From Nocardia bovistercoris (GTDB taxonomy: Bacteria > Actinomycetota > Actinomycetes > Mycobacteriales > Mycobacteriaceae): a DNA stretch of 64,000 nt. The notes under the pieces are model-generated. The model was given only the letters and a program-made list of their open reading frames with translations. It was not told the origin of the DNA and ran no database searches. The translations under genes were made by a program, and so were the position numbers. Shown here one piece after another: positions 37,829-48,303 of this stretch (position 1 is its first letter; each line of letters begins with the position of its first letter). The stretch lies in assembly GCF_015674855.1 (NCBI RefSeq), contig NZ_JADMLG010000014.1:124001-188000 (forward strand), written 5' to 3'.

Positions 37829-38593
37829 TCACGGCCGATCGGCGGAGCGGATGAGGGTGAAGTCGGCGCCGAACGGGTCGCGCGCCACCGCGATCCGGCC
37901 GAAGGGCGTGTCCTTCGCGGTGAGCACGACCGTGCCGCCCGCTTCCGTTACCCGAGCGAGCGCCGCGTCGGTGTCCTCGACCTCGAAATAGGTCGACCAG
38001 TAGGTCGCGGCAGCCGATGGTTCGCCCTGGATGCCGCCGATGGGATGTCCGTCGGGGCGGCGCAGCACCGTGTAGTCGAAGCCCGACATGGGCTCGAGCG
38101 TGAAGTCGAAGACGGCAGTGTAGAACTCGCGCGCCGCGTCCGCGCGTGCGGTGGCGAGTTCGCTCCACACGATGGAGCCGGGTTCGTCGACGATGCGCGC
38201 CCCTATGTGGGCTTTGCCCTGCCAGAGCCCGAATTGCGCGCCGGTCGGGTCGAGCACGATCGCCAGCCTGCCCTGGTCCATGACGTCCTCGGGCGGCACG
38301 GCGACCGTGCCGCCCGAGGACGTGACGCGCTCGACGGCGGCGTCGCAGTCGTCGGTGGCGAAGTACAGGTTCCACCAGAACGCGGTGGCGTCGGGGTCGG
38401 GGTTGGGGGCGAGCGCGGCGACGGGTTCGCCGCGCAGCAGGCACAGCGTGTAGTACCCGGTCTCGGCGGGACCTTCCTCGAATTCCCAGCCGAAGACCGC
38501 CGCGTAGAACGCCATCGCGCGCCGGTGATCGGGTGTGCCGAGGTCGACCCAGGTGGGTGTCCCGTTCGGGGGAACTCGGGTGATCTCGGGCAT
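37829..38593 (-). CDS. Two-domain VOC (glyoxalase-like) protein
   Basis: 254 residues from ATG 38593, set by AAGGAG 5 nt upstream. Two tandem vicinal-oxygen-chelate domains are visible: the first with PTWVDLGTPDHRRAMAFYAAV and MDQGRLAIVLDPTGAQFGLW, the second with IVWSELATARADAAREFYTA and TPFGRIAVARDPFGADFTLI. Similar Streptomyces and mycobacterial proteins are annotated as hydroxylase-like. The reaction is not determined. Confidence 0.85.
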   Translation of the reverse strand: MPEITRVPPNGTPTWVDLGTPDHRRAMAFYAAVFGWEFEEGPAETGYYTLCLLRGEPVAALAPNPDPDATAFWWNLYFATDDCDAAVERVTSSGGTVAVPPEDVMDQGRLAIVLDPTGAQFGLWQGKAHIGARIVDEPGSIVWSELATARADAAREFYTAVFDFTLEPMSGFDYTVLRRPDGHPIGGIQGEPSAAATYWSTYFEVEDTDAALARVTEAGGTVVLTAKDTPFGRIAVARDPFGADFTLIRSADRP

Positions 38594-38760
38594 GGGCGCT
38601 CCTTCGTGCGTGTGGGCTGTCGTCACCATCCTTGTCGCGCGGGGGCGGCGCGCCGGGGTTTCCGGAGAATTCGCCGGGTGATGTCACACGCCGTTCGACC
38701 GGGTGAACGTTCTATGGTCGAGAGGGGCCGGGGTCGGAATCGCCGGGCGGTGCCCCGTTC

Positions 38761-38794
38761 ATGCATGAGATTGCACCATCGTGCATAATCATTT
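38761..38794. promoter_or_regulatory. ArgR-type box upstream of argC
   Basis: A 34-bp element nearly identical to the one before argG (45000-45033), ending GTGCATAATCATTT just before the argC ATG. Its core is the palindrome TGCAC-CATC-GTGCA. It is AT-rich for this genome and was called by comparing the two arg promoters. Confidence 0.8.
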
Positions 38795-38795
38795 C

Positions 38796-39854
38796 ATGGT
38801 TGATTCGTCGGACGAGCCCGTCGTGCGGGTGGCCGTGGCCGGAGCGAGCGGTTACGCGGGCGGTGAGGTGCTGCGCCTGCTGCTCGGACACCCCCGATAC
38901 CGATCCGGTCGCCTCGAGATCGGCGCGCTGACCGCGGGCGCGAACGCGGGCGCCACGCTGGGCGAGCATCAGCCGCATCTGCTCCCGCTGGCCGATCGCG
39001 TGCTCGCGCCGACCACGGTGGAACAACTCGCGGGCCACGACGTGGTCTTCCTCGGCCTGCCGCACGGCCGGTCGGCGGCCATCGCGGCGGAACTGCCCGA
39101 ATCCACGGTGATCATCGACTGCGGCGCGGACTTCCGCCTGCGCGACGCGGCGGCATGGACCAAGCACTACGGCACCGAGCACGCGGGCGCCTGGCCCTAC
39201 GGTCTGCCGGAACTGCCCGGCGGCCGCGACGCGTTGCGCGGCGCGCGCCGGATCGCGGTCCCCGGTTGCTATCCGACCGTGGCAAGCGTCGCCTTGGCGC
39301 CCGCCGTCGCGGCGGGCATCGTCGAACCGTCGGTGCATGTGGTCGCCGTGAGCGGGACCTCGGGCGCGGGACGCAAACTCGATGTCGGCCTGCTCGGTTC
39401 CGAGGTGATGGGTTCGGTGCGCGCCTACAACATCGCGGGTGCGCACCGGCACACCCCCGAGATCGCGCAGAACCTCGCCGCGGCGGCGGGCGCGCCGGTG
39501 TCGGTGTCGTTCACCCCGGTGCTCGCGCCCATGCCGCGCGGCATCCTTGCGACCTGCACCGCCCCGGTCCGGGTGGACGCCGCGCAGGCCCGTGCGGTGT
39601 ACGAGAAGGCTTACGCGGACGAACCTTTCGTGCATCTGCTACCGGAAGGCGTACTGCCGCAGACGGGTTCGGTCCTCGGTTCCAACGCGATCACCCTCCA
39701 GGTGGCCGTCGACGCCGACGCCGGACTGCTCGTGGTGATCGGCGCGATCGACAACCTGACCAAGGGCACCGCGGGCGCCGCGGTGCAATCGATGAATCTG
39801 GCCGTCGGATTCGACGAGGCAGAAGGACTTTCCACCGTAGGAGTGGCACCGTGA
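38796..39854 (+). CDS. argC: N-acetyl-gamma-glutamyl-phosphate reductase
   Basis: 352 residues from ATG 38796; an upstream GTG at 38781 lies in the operator. VAVAGASGYAGGEVLRLLLG is the NADP-binding start, and PGCYPTVASVALAP carries the active-site Cys. It reduces N-acetylglutamyl phosphate to the semialdehyde, the third step of arginine synthesis. Its stop overlaps the argJ start (GTGA). Confidence 0.97.
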   Translation: MVDSSDEPVVRVAVAGASGYAGGEVLRLLLGHPRYRSGRLEIGALTAGANAGATLGEHQPHLLPLADRVLAPTTVEQLAGHDVVFLGLPHGRSAAIAAELPESTVIIDCGADFRLRDAAAWTKHYGTEHAGAWPYGLPELPGGRDALRGARRIAVPGCYPTVASVALAPAVAAGIVEPSVHVVAVSGTSGAGRKLDVGLLGSEVMGSVRAYNIAGAHRHTPEIAQNLAAAAGAPVSVSFTPVLAPMPRGILATCTAPVRVDAAQARAVYEKAYADEPFVHLLPEGVLPQTGSVLGSNAITLQVAVDADAGLLVVIGAIDNLTKGTAGAAVQSMNLAVGFDEAEGLSTVGVAP

Positions 39855-41062
39855 CGACTGTCGAGACCGGAAGACTGGTGCGGACCCAGGGCGTCACCGC
39901 CCCGCTCGGTTTCCGCGCCGCGGGGATTGCCGCGGGCCTCAAGGCGAGCGGAAAACCCGATCTGGCACTGGTTTTCAACGAGGGACCGGATTACGCGGCG
40001 GCGGGCGTCTTCACCCGCAACCAGGTCAAGGCGGCACCCGTGCTGTGGTCGCAGCAGGTGCTCACCTCGGGCCGGTTGCGCGCGGTCGTGCTGAATTCCG
40101 GTGGGGCCAATGCCTGCACCGGACCGGGCGGCTTCCAGGACACCCATCGCACCGCCGAGGAACTCGCCACGGCACTGAGCAATTGGGGCACCGAGACCGG
40201 CGCGGGCGAGATCGCGGTCTGCTCGACCGGGCTGATCGGCGACCGACTGCCGATGGACAAGCTGATCCCCGCGATCACCGAGATCGTGCACGAGATGGGC
40301 GGCGGACTCTCCGGCGGACTCGACGCCGCGCACGCCATCATGACCACCGACACCGTGCCGAAGGAAGCCGCATTCCACCACCGCGACAAATGGAATGTCG
40401 GCGGCATGGCAAAGGGCGCAGGCATGCTGGCGCCTTCGCTGGCCACCATGCTCGTCGTGCTCACCACCGACGCGAGAGTGTCCGCCGCGCAACTGGATCG
40501 GGCGCTGCGCACCGCGACCGGGCGCACCTTCGACCGGCTCGACGTCGACGGCTCCTGCTCCACCAACGACACCGTGCTGCTGCTGGCCAGCGGCGCCAGT
40601 GAGGTCACGCCGTCGCAGGAGGATCTCGACGCCGCGGTGCTCGCGGTCTGCGACGACCTGGCCGCGCAGTTGATGGCCGACGCGGAGGGCGTCACCAAAC
40701 GCGTCACGATCACCGTCACCGGCGCGCTCGACGAGGAGCAGGCGCTGGTGGCCGCGCGCGCCGTCGCCCGCGATTCCCTGGTCAAGACCGCGCTGTTCGG
40801 CTCCGATCCGAACTGGGGCCGGGTGCTCGCGGCGATCGGCATCGCGCCGATCACCCTCGACCCGAACCGGATCTCGGTGTCGTTCAACGGGAATCCGGTC
40901 TGTGTCGACAGCGTCGGCGCGCCGGGCGCGCGTCAGGTCGACCTGTCCGGCGCCGATATCGACATCCGCGTCGAACTGAATGTCGGCGACGGCGAAGCGT
41001 CGGTGCGCACCACCGACCTCTCGCACGCCTACGTCGAAGAGAATTCGGCCTACAGCTCATGA
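39851..41062 (+). CDS. argJ: Bifunctional glutamate N-acetyltransferase / ornithine acetyltransferase
   Basis: 403 residues from GTG 39851, overlapping argC by 4 nt. The self-cleavage site is A198-T199 in SLATMLVVLTTD, where Thr becomes the nucleophile of the beta chain. KGAGMLAP and GSDPNWGRVLAAIGIA are also typical. It transfers acetyl groups from acetylornithine to glutamate, closing the acetyl cycle, so argE is not needed. It overlaps argB (ATGA). Confidence 0.96.
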   Translation: MTTVETGRLVRTQGVTAPLGFRAAGIAAGLKASGKPDLALVFNEGPDYAAAGVFTRNQVKAAPVLWSQQVLTSGRLRAVVLNSGGANACTGPGGFQDTHRTAEELATALSNWGTETGAGEIAVCSTGLIGDRLPMDKLIPAITEIVHEMGGGLSGGLDAAHAIMTTDTVPKEAAFHHRDKWNVGGMAKGAGMLAPSLATMLVVLTTDARVSAAQLDRALRTATGRTFDRLDVDGSCSTNDTVLLLASGASEVTPSQEDLDAAVLAVCDDLAAQLMADAEGVTKRVTITVTGALDEEQALVAARAVARDSLVKTALFGSDPNWGRVLAAIGIAPITLDPNRISVSFNGNPVCVDSVGAPGARQVDLSGADIDIRVELNVGDGEASVRTTDLSHAYVEENSAYSS

Positions 41063-42000
41063 CCGGCCAACTGCTGCGCGAACTCTCGGCGCTCGACAAG
41101 GCGCACGTGCTCGCGGGCGCGCTGCCCTGGTTACAGAAGTTCCGCGACAAGATCGTGGTCGTGAAGTACGGCGGCAACGCCATGGTCGACGACGGGCTCA
41201 AACGCGCCTTCGCCGCCGATATGGCCTTCCTGCGCACCGTCGGCGTGCATCCGGTGGTGGTGCACGGCGGCGGACCGCAGATCAGCGCCATGCTGAAGCG
41301 GCTCGGCCTGCAGGGAGAGTTCCGCGGCGGCTTCCGGGTGACGACGCCCGAGGTGATGGACGTGGTGCGGATGGTGCTGTTCGGCCAGGTGGGGCGCGAA
41401 CTCGTCGGCCTGATCAATGCGCATGGACCGTACGCGGTCGGCATCTCCGGCGAGGACGCGCGACTGTTCACGGCCACCCGGCGCACCGTCGACGTGGACG
41501 GCGCGCCCACCGATATCGGACTGGTGGGCGATGTCACACGGGTGAATCCCGACGCGGTGCTCGACCTGATCGGCGCGGGTCGCATCCCCGTGGTGTCCAC
41601 CATCGCCCCCGACGCCGACGGTGTCGTGCACAACATCAACGCCGACACCGCCGCCGCCGCGCTGGCCGAGGGCATCGGCGCGGAGAAACTCGTGATCCTC
41701 ACCGATGTCGAGGGCCTCTACACCGACTGGCCCGATCGCTCGTCGCTGACCAGCAGCATCGACACCGCCGAACTCGCCGTGCTGCTGCCGCGCCTGGACG
41801 AGGGCATGGTGCCGAAGATGGAGGCGTGCCTGCGCGCGGTCCTCGCGGGCGTGCCGACCGCGCACGTCATCGACGGCCGCCTGCCGCATTCGGTACTGCT
41901 GGAATTGTTCACCGGCGAGGGCATCGGCACCATGGTCACCCCCGCCGAACCCGAAGGCCACACGATCGCCGCACCCGAGCGAAACGGAGTCGACGAATGA
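41059..42000 (+). CDS. argB: N-acetylglutamate kinase
   Basis: 313 residues from ATG 41059, overlapping argJ by 4 nt. VVKYGGNAMVDDGLKRAFAAD (split around the Lys for phosphate binding) and VVVHGGGPQISAMLKRL are the amino-acid-kinase motifs; AEKLVILTDVEGLYTDWPD closes the nucleotide site. This is the second step and the usual target of feedback inhibition by arginine. Confidence 0.96.
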   Translation: MTGQLLRELSALDKAHVLAGALPWLQKFRDKIVVVKYGGNAMVDDGLKRAFAADMAFLRTVGVHPVVVHGGGPQISAMLKRLGLQGEFRGGFRVTTPEVMDVVRMVLFGQVGRELVGLINAHGPYAVGISGEDARLFTATRRTVDVDGAPTDIGLVGDVTRVNPDAVLDLIGAGRIPVVSTIAPDADGVVHNINADTAAAALAEGIGAEKLVILTDVEGLYTDWPDRSSLTSSIDTAELAVLLPRLDEGMVPKMEACLRAVLAGVPTAHVIDGRLPHSVLLELFTGEGIGTMVTPAEPEGHTIAAPERNGVDE

Positions 42001-43211
42001 GTACCGACGATTTACAGCAGCGGTGGTCGGCCGCGCTGATGAAGAACTACGGCACCCCGAAGGTCGCGCTGGTGCGCGGCGCGGGCGCGGTGGTCTACGA
42101 CGCCGACGGCAAGCGCTATCTCGACTTCCTCGGCGGTATCGCGGTGAACAGCCTCGGACACGGGCATCCCGCGATCCTCGAGGCGGTCACCAACCAGCTC
42201 GGCACCCTCGGGCACACCTCGAATCTGTATGTCAACGAACCGGTCGTCGAACTCGCCGAACGGCTGCTCGCGCATTTCGGCGACGGCGAATTCGGCGACG
42301 GGCACGGTCGCGCGTTCTTCTGCAATTCGGGCACCGAGGCGAACGAGGCCGCGTTCAAGATCGCGCGGCTGACCGGGCGGCACAAGATCATCGCCTGCGA
42401 GGAGGCGTTCCACGGCCGCACCATGGGCGCGCTCGCGCTCACCGGCCAGTCCGCCAAACGCGCGCCGTTCGAACCGATGCCGCCCGGCGTCACGCACATC
42501 CCTTATGGTGACGCCGCCGCACTGGAAGCGGTGGTGGACGACGACACCGCCGCGGTCTTCCTCGAACCCATGATGGGGGAGAGCGGCGTCGTTGTGCCGC
42601 CGCTGGACTACTTGGTGAAGGCGCGCGAGATCACCGCGCGCAACGGCGCGCTACTGGTCCTGGACGAGGTGCAGACCGGAATCGGGCGCACCGGCAAGTT
42701 CTACGCCCATCACGCCAGCGGCATCGTGCCCGACGTGATCACGCTGGCCAAGGGACTCGGCGGCGGTCTGCCGATCGGTGCGGTGCTCGCCACCGGCCGG
42801 GCGGCCGAGTTGTTCACACCGGGCCTGCACGGCACCACCTTCGGCGGTAACTCGGTGTGCGCGGCGGCGGCGCTCGCGGTGTTGCGCACCATCGACGAGG
42901 AGGGTCTGCTCGCACACGTCGAATCGGTCGGTAAACGGCTCAGCGACGGCATCGAACTGCTCGAACATCCCGCGATCGATCACGTGCGCGGCGCCGGACT
43001 GCTGTTGGGAATCGTTCTCACCGAGGACATCTCGGCCGAGGTCGAGAATCGGGCCAGGGACGCCGGATATCTGGTGAACGCGCCGAAGCCGAATATCATC
43101 AGGTTGGCGCCGCCGCTGGTGCTCACCGAGACCCAGTCCGACAATTTCGTGGCCGACCTGCCCGAGATACTCGACGGCGCCGCCGCGGACGCGAAGGGAA
43201 CCACGACATGA
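41997..43211 (+). CDS. argD: Acetylornithine aminotransferase
   Basis: 404 residues from ATG 41997, overlapping argB. Class III aminotransferase: FCNSGTEANEAAFKIAR, LLVLDEVQTGIGRTGKF, and PLP Lys in ITLAKGLGGGLPIGA. It converts N-acetylglutamate semialdehyde to N-acetylornithine. It overlaps argF (ATGA). Confidence 0.96.
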   Translation: MSTDDLQQRWSAALMKNYGTPKVALVRGAGAVVYDADGKRYLDFLGGIAVNSLGHGHPAILEAVTNQLGTLGHTSNLYVNEPVVELAERLLAHFGDGEFGDGHGRAFFCNSGTEANEAAFKIARLTGRHKIIACEEAFHGRTMGALALTGQSAKRAPFEPMPPGVTHIPYGDAAALEAVVDDDTAAVFLEPMMGESGVVVPPLDYLVKAREITARNGALLVLDEVQTGIGRTGKFYAHHASGIVPDVITLAKGLGGGLPIGAVLATGRAAELFTPGLHGTTFGGNSVCAAAALAVLRTIDEEGLLAHVESVGKRLSDGIELLEHPAIDHVRGAGLLLGIVLTEDISAEVENRARDAGYLVNAPKPNIIRLAPPLVLTETQSDNFVADLPEILDGAAADAKGTTT

Positions 43212-44179
43212 GTGCAGCGGTGGGTACAGGCGAGGCGGCGGGAGTTCGGCACTTTCTGCGTGACGACGATGTCACACCGGCCGAACAGGACGAAATCCTC
43301 ACCCTGGCGGCGGAATTGAAGGCCGCGCCGTTCTCGCGCCGCCCGCTGGACGGTCCGCGCGGCGTCGGCGTCATCTTCGAGAAGAACTCGACGCGCACCC
43401 GGTTCTCCTTCGAGCTCGGCATCGCCCAACTCGGCGGCCACGCGGTCGTGGTCGACGGCCGCGACACCCAACTCGGCCGCGAGGAGACCCTCGCCGACAC
43501 CGGACGGGTGCTCTCGCGCTATGTCGACGCCATCGTCTGGCGGACCTTCGAACAGGCCCGCCTCGACGAGATGGCCTCGGCCGCGACGGTTCCGGTGGTG
43601 AACGCGCTGTCCAACGAATTCCACCCGTGTCAGGTCCTCGCCGATCTGCTGACCCTGCGCGAACGCCTCGGCGACCTCACCGGCCGCAAGCTCACCTATT
43701 TCGGCGACGGCGCCAACAATATGGCGCATTCGCTGCTGCTCGGCGGTGTCACGGCGGGCGTCGACATCACCGTCGCCGCACCCGCCGGATTCGAGCCGCA
43801 GCCGTGGATCCTCGAGGCCGCACGCAAACGCGCCGCCGACACGGGCGCCACGGTCACCGTCACCGGCGATCCGGTGGCCGCGGCGTCGGGCGCCGACGCA
43901 CTGGTCACCGACACCTGGACCTCGATGGGCCAGGAGCACGACGGCCTCGACCGCGTCCGCCCTTTCCTCCCCTTCCGGCTGAACACCGAACTCCTCGCCG
44001 AAGCCCGCCCGAATGCCGTGGTCCTGCACTGCCTTCCGGCGCATCGCGGCGAGGAGATCACCGACGAGGTGCTCGACGGCCCGCACAGCGCGGTCTGGGA
44101 CGAGGCGGAGAACCGCCTGCACGCGCAGAAGGCGCTGCTGGTCTGGCTGCTCGCGAAACGACGCGGAGACGGCTCGTGA
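43208..44179 (+). CDS. argF: Ornithine carbamoyltransferase
   Basis: 323 residues from ATG 43208. The carbamoyl-phosphate site FEKNSTRTRFSFE, the HPCQ motif in NEFHPCQVLADL and the ornithine-site HCLPAHRGEEI are all present. It makes citrulline from ornithine. argR follows after 37 nt. Confidence 0.97.
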   Translation: MSAAVGTGEAAGVRHFLRDDDVTPAEQDEILTLAAELKAAPFSRRPLDGPRGVGVIFEKNSTRTRFSFELGIAQLGGHAVVVDGRDTQLGREETLADTGRVLSRYVDAIVWRTFEQARLDEMASAATVPVVNALSNEFHPCQVLADLLTLRERLGDLTGRKLTYFGDGANNMAHSLLLGGVTAGVDITVAAPAGFEPQPWILEAARKRAADTGATVTVTGDPVAAASGADALVTDTWTSMGQEHDGLDRVRPFLPFRLNTELLAEARPNAVVLHCLPAHRGEEITDEVLDGPHSAVWDEAENRLHAQKALLVWLLAKRRGDGS

Positions 44180-44216
44180 GCGTGGGTATCCGCCGCGCGG
44201 TGTCGAGGCGAACCGC

Positions 44217-44735
44217 ATGACCGTCCGACCGGAGACCGGCGCGAACGCCAAGGGCGCTGCCATCGCAGGCACCCGCGCCGGTCGCCAATCCCGCATCGTC
44301 GATCTGCTTTCGGCCCATTCGGTGCGCAGCCAGACCGAACTCGCCGCCCTGCTCGCCGCCGAGGGGATCGAAACCACGCAGGCCACCCTGTCCCGCGATC
44401 TCGACGAACTCGGCGCGGTCAAACTCCGCGCGGCCGACGGCGGCGCGGGCGTCTACGTGGTCCCCGAGGACGGCAGTCCCGTGCGCGGCGTCACCGGCGG
44501 CACCAACCGACTCTCCAAACTCCTGGGCGACCTACTGGTCTCGACCGATTCCAGCGGCAACATCGCCGTCCTGCGCACCCCGCCGGGCGCCGCCCACTTC
44601 CTGGCCAGCGCCCTCGACCGCGCCGCCCTCCCCTTCATAGTCGGCACGATAGCGGGAGACGACACCATCGCCGTCATAGCCCGGGAACCCCTCACCGGCG
44701 CCCAATTGGCCGCCAAGATAGAGGAACTGGCCTGA
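44217..44735 (+). CDS. argR: Arginine repressor
   Basis: 172 residues from ATG 44217. A winged HTH at the N-terminus (RIVDLLSAHSVRSQTELAAL, then TQATLSRDLDELG) and a C-terminal hexamerisation/arginine-binding domain with GTIAGDDTIAVI. It represses the arg genes when arginine is bound; the matching boxes at 38761-38794 and 45000-45033 are its likely sites. Confidence 0.95.
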   Translation: MTVRPETGANAKGAAIAGTRAGRQSRIVDLLSAHSVRSQTELAALLAAEGIETTQATLSRDLDELGAVKLRAADGGAGVYVVPEDGSPVRGVTGGTNRLSKLLGDLLVSTDSSGNIAVLRTPPGAAHFLASALDRAALPFIVGTIAGDDTIAVIAREPLTGAQLAAKIEELA

Positions 44736-44764
44736 AGCCGTTGCCCCGAACGGGTGAATTACGC

Positions 44765-44908
44765 TCAGCTGAAAGGGTATCCGCCGCGACCCGAACGGTC
44801 GGCGGTGGCGATGTCGATGAGGTTCTGGACCAGGCCGATCAGTGCGCGGCCGAGGTCGAGGATGCCGTTGCTGATGACCGTGAAGTCCTGAGCGGTCGAA
44901 AGGATCAT
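44765..44908 (-). CDS. Short amphipathic peptide (47 aa) between argR and argG
   Basis: An intact 48-codon frame on the minus strand from ATG 44908 to TGA 44765. The product starts MILSTAQDFTVISNGILDLG and continues RALIGLVQNLIDIATADRSG. Its central 30 residues alternate hydrophobic and polar positions, as in an amphipathic helix; the last residues are RGGYPFS. There is no signal peptide. Short unprocessed helical peptides of similar length form cell-wall channels (PorA/PorH) in corynebacteria; this is only a structural analogy. The ribosome site is weak (AGAAAG or ACAGG). Confidence 0.5.
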   Translation of the reverse strand: MILSTAQDFTVISNGILDLGRALIGLVQNLIDIATADRSGRGGYPFS

Positions 44909-44999
44909 TGGCCTGTCTTTCTACCCGGCCCGAATGGTGCCCCATCAGCGTCGCACACCTCGGCGGCCGCTGCCGGGTCGAACGGGTGCGCACCCGGTT

Positions 45000-45033
45000 A
45001 TGAATGGGCTTGCATCATCATGCATAATCATTT
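45000..45033. promoter_or_regulatory. ArgR-type box upstream of argG
   Basis: A 34-bp element matching the argC box at most positions, with core TGCAT-CATC-ATGCA. At the one arm position where it differs from the argC box (T versus C), the opposite arm carries the matching change (A versus G), so symmetry is kept. It lies about 95 nt before the argG start. Confidence 0.8.
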
Positions 45034-45127
45034 GTAGGCGGGGCTGCGCGCCCGGACATGTGGGCACCATACTGCCGGGACACGAAGAACCACGAGGCAT
45101 CAGAAACCAACCGAGGAGCACACAGAC

Positions 45128-46330
45128 ATGTCCGATCGCGTCGTACTCGCCTACTCCGGTGGGCTTGACACCTCCGTCGCCATCAGCTGGATCGGCAAGG
45201 AGACCGGCGCCGAGGTGGTGGCCGTCGCCATCGATCTCGGTCAGGGCGGCGAGGACATGAACGTGGTGCGTCAGCGCGCCATCGACTGCGGCGCCGTCGA
45301 GGCCGTCGTGGTCGACGCGCGCGACGAGTTCGCCGACGAATACTGTCTACCCACCATCCAGGCCAACGCCCTGTACATGGGCCAGTACCCGCTGGTCTCG
45401 GCGATCAGCCGTCCGCTCATCGTCAAGCACCTGGTCGAGGCAGCGAAGTTCCACGGCGCGAGCACCGTCGCGCACGGGTGCACCGGCAAGGGCAACGACC
45501 AGGTCCGGTTCGAGGTCGGCATCGGCGCGCTCGCGCCCGACCTCACGGTGATCGCCCCGGTCCGCGACTACGCCTGGACCAGGGAGAAGGCCATCGCCTT
45601 CGCCGAGGAGAACCAGCTCCCGATCAACGTCACCAAGAAGTCGCCGTTCTCCATCGACCAGAACGTGTGGGGCCGCGCCGTCGAGACCGGCTTCCTCGAG
45701 GATCTGTGGAACGCGCCGACCAAGGACGTCTACGACTACACCGCCGACCCCACCGTCAACTTCGAGGCGCCCGACGAACTGATCGTCACCTTCGACAAGG
45801 GCGTCCCGGTCGCCGTCGACGGCCGCCAGGTCAGCGTGCTCGAGGCCATCGTCGAGCTGAACCACCGGGCGGGCCGCCAGGGCGTCGGTCGCCTCGACAT
45901 GGTCGAGGACCGGCTCGTCGGCATCAAGAGCCGTGAGATCTACGAGGCGCCGGGCGCGCTCGCGCTGATCACCGCGCACCAGGCGCTCGAACACGTCACC
46001 ATCGAGCGCGAACTGGGCCGCTACAAGCGCCAGGTCGAGCAGCGCTGGGGCGAGCTCGCCTACGACGGCCTGTGGTTCTCCCCGCTCAAGCGCGCCCTCG
46101 ACGCGTTCGTGCGGGACACCCAGCAGCACGTCTCCGGTGAGATCCGCATGGTGCTGCACGGCGGTTCCGCGGTGGTCAACGGGCGTCGCTCGGATCAGTC
46201 GCTCTACGACTTCAACCTCGCCACCTACGACGAGGGCGACACCTTCGACCAGTCGCTGGCCAAGGGCTTCGTCCAGATCCACGGCCTGTCCTCGAAGGTC
46301 GCCGCGCGCCGGGACCTGAACCAGAAGTAG
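45128..46330 (+). CDS. argG: Argininosuccinate synthase
   Basis: 400 residues from ATG 45128 (GAGGAG upstream). The PP-loop AYSGGLDTSVAISWIGKETG activates citrulline with ATP; GCTGKGNDQVRFEVG and the C-terminal SLYDFNLATYDEGDTFDQ are standard. It has its own operator and so can be transcribed apart from argCJBDFR. Confidence 0.97.
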   Translation: MSDRVVLAYSGGLDTSVAISWIGKETGAEVVAVAIDLGQGGEDMNVVRQRAIDCGAVEAVVVDARDEFADEYCLPTIQANALYMGQYPLVSAISRPLIVKHLVEAAKFHGASTVAHGCTGKGNDQVRFEVGIGALAPDLTVIAPVRDYAWTREKAIAFAEENQLPINVTKKSPFSIDQNVWGRAVETGFLEDLWNAPTKDVYDYTADPTVNFEAPDELIVTFDKGVPVAVDGRQVSVLEAIVELNHRAGRQGVGRLDMVEDRLVGIKSREIYEAPGALALITAHQALEHVTIERELGRYKRQVEQRWGELAYDGLWFSPLKRALDAFVRDTQQHVSGEIRMVLHGGSAVVNGRRSDQSLYDFNLATYDEGDTFDQSLAKGFVQIHGLSSKVAARRDLNQK

Positions 46331-46384
46331 AGCGAATACGCTCGCCCCGCACCCAACCACCCCAGTCGAGGAGAAAGCGCACCC

Positions 46385-47824
<1,440 letters not shown>

Positions 47825-47881
47825 GCACGCGCACGCCTTGCCCGGCAAATCGCGCGGGGGCGTTCGTGAGTAGAGGGCCAT

Positions 47882-47928
47882 GCCTCCGCAGAGACCAGGA
47901 GTCGATGCGGAGGCTCGGTAGCATCGAC
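47882..47928 (+). promoter_or_regulatory. Two mutually exclusive hairpins before a small membrane-protein gene
   Basis: Hairpin A pairs GCCTCCGCA (47882-47890) with TGCGGAGGC (47906-47914). Hairpin B pairs GTCGATGC (47901-47908) with GCATCGAC (47921-47928). They share bases 47906-47908, so only one can form. B ends 2 nt before the GTG at 47931. A may also terminate argH transcription. Confidence 0.5.
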
Positions 47929-47930
47929 GC

Positions 47931-48185
47931 GTGAGCGGTCTCTTGCTGTTCGTCGCGACGGTCGGTCCCATGGTCTTGATCACCGGGGGCTTCGGTCTGG
48001 CGGTGACGCGCGCACAGCGCCGCGGTCTCGGGCCCACGGTTATCGGCCCGTTCCAGGACATGTGGGATCCGAGCGCGGCCCGCACCCAGGTCGAAATCGA
48101 GATCAGGGCCGAGCAGAAGGCTCCGACTCCATCTCCGGGTGATCCGCCCTCGGATGAAGGTCCGCGAGTCGTTCCGAGCAAGTAG
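47931..48185 (+). CDS. Small single-pass membrane protein
   Basis: 84 residues from GTG 47931. One N-terminal membrane segment (LLLFVATVGPMVLITGGFGL), then a short basic loop (TRAQRRG) and a polar Pro-rich cytosolic tail (about 45-84). It is not recognised as a named family. It follows argH by 106 nt, with the competing hairpins at 47882-47928 between. Confidence 0.55.
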   Translation: MSGLLLFVATVGPMVLITGGFGLAVTRAQRRGLGPTVIGPFQDMWDPSAARTQVEIEIRAEQKAPTPSPGDPPSDEGPRVVPSK

Positions 48186-48303
48186 TCGTGCCGCGACCTC
48201 GCCGGAATTCCGATCCGGCGTCGACGTCCGGCACTCACGTGGCATCCATCGTAGGAGCGCGACGCCGACCCGCGCGGCGGCGCCATATCGCTATCCTGCC
48301 GCA

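Noticed and set aside
48186..48303. Possible guanidine riboswitch before the SMR exporter gene
   Set aside because: The short hairpin CGCCGGA/TCCGGCG does not match the conserved parts of guanidine-I, -II or -III RNAs.
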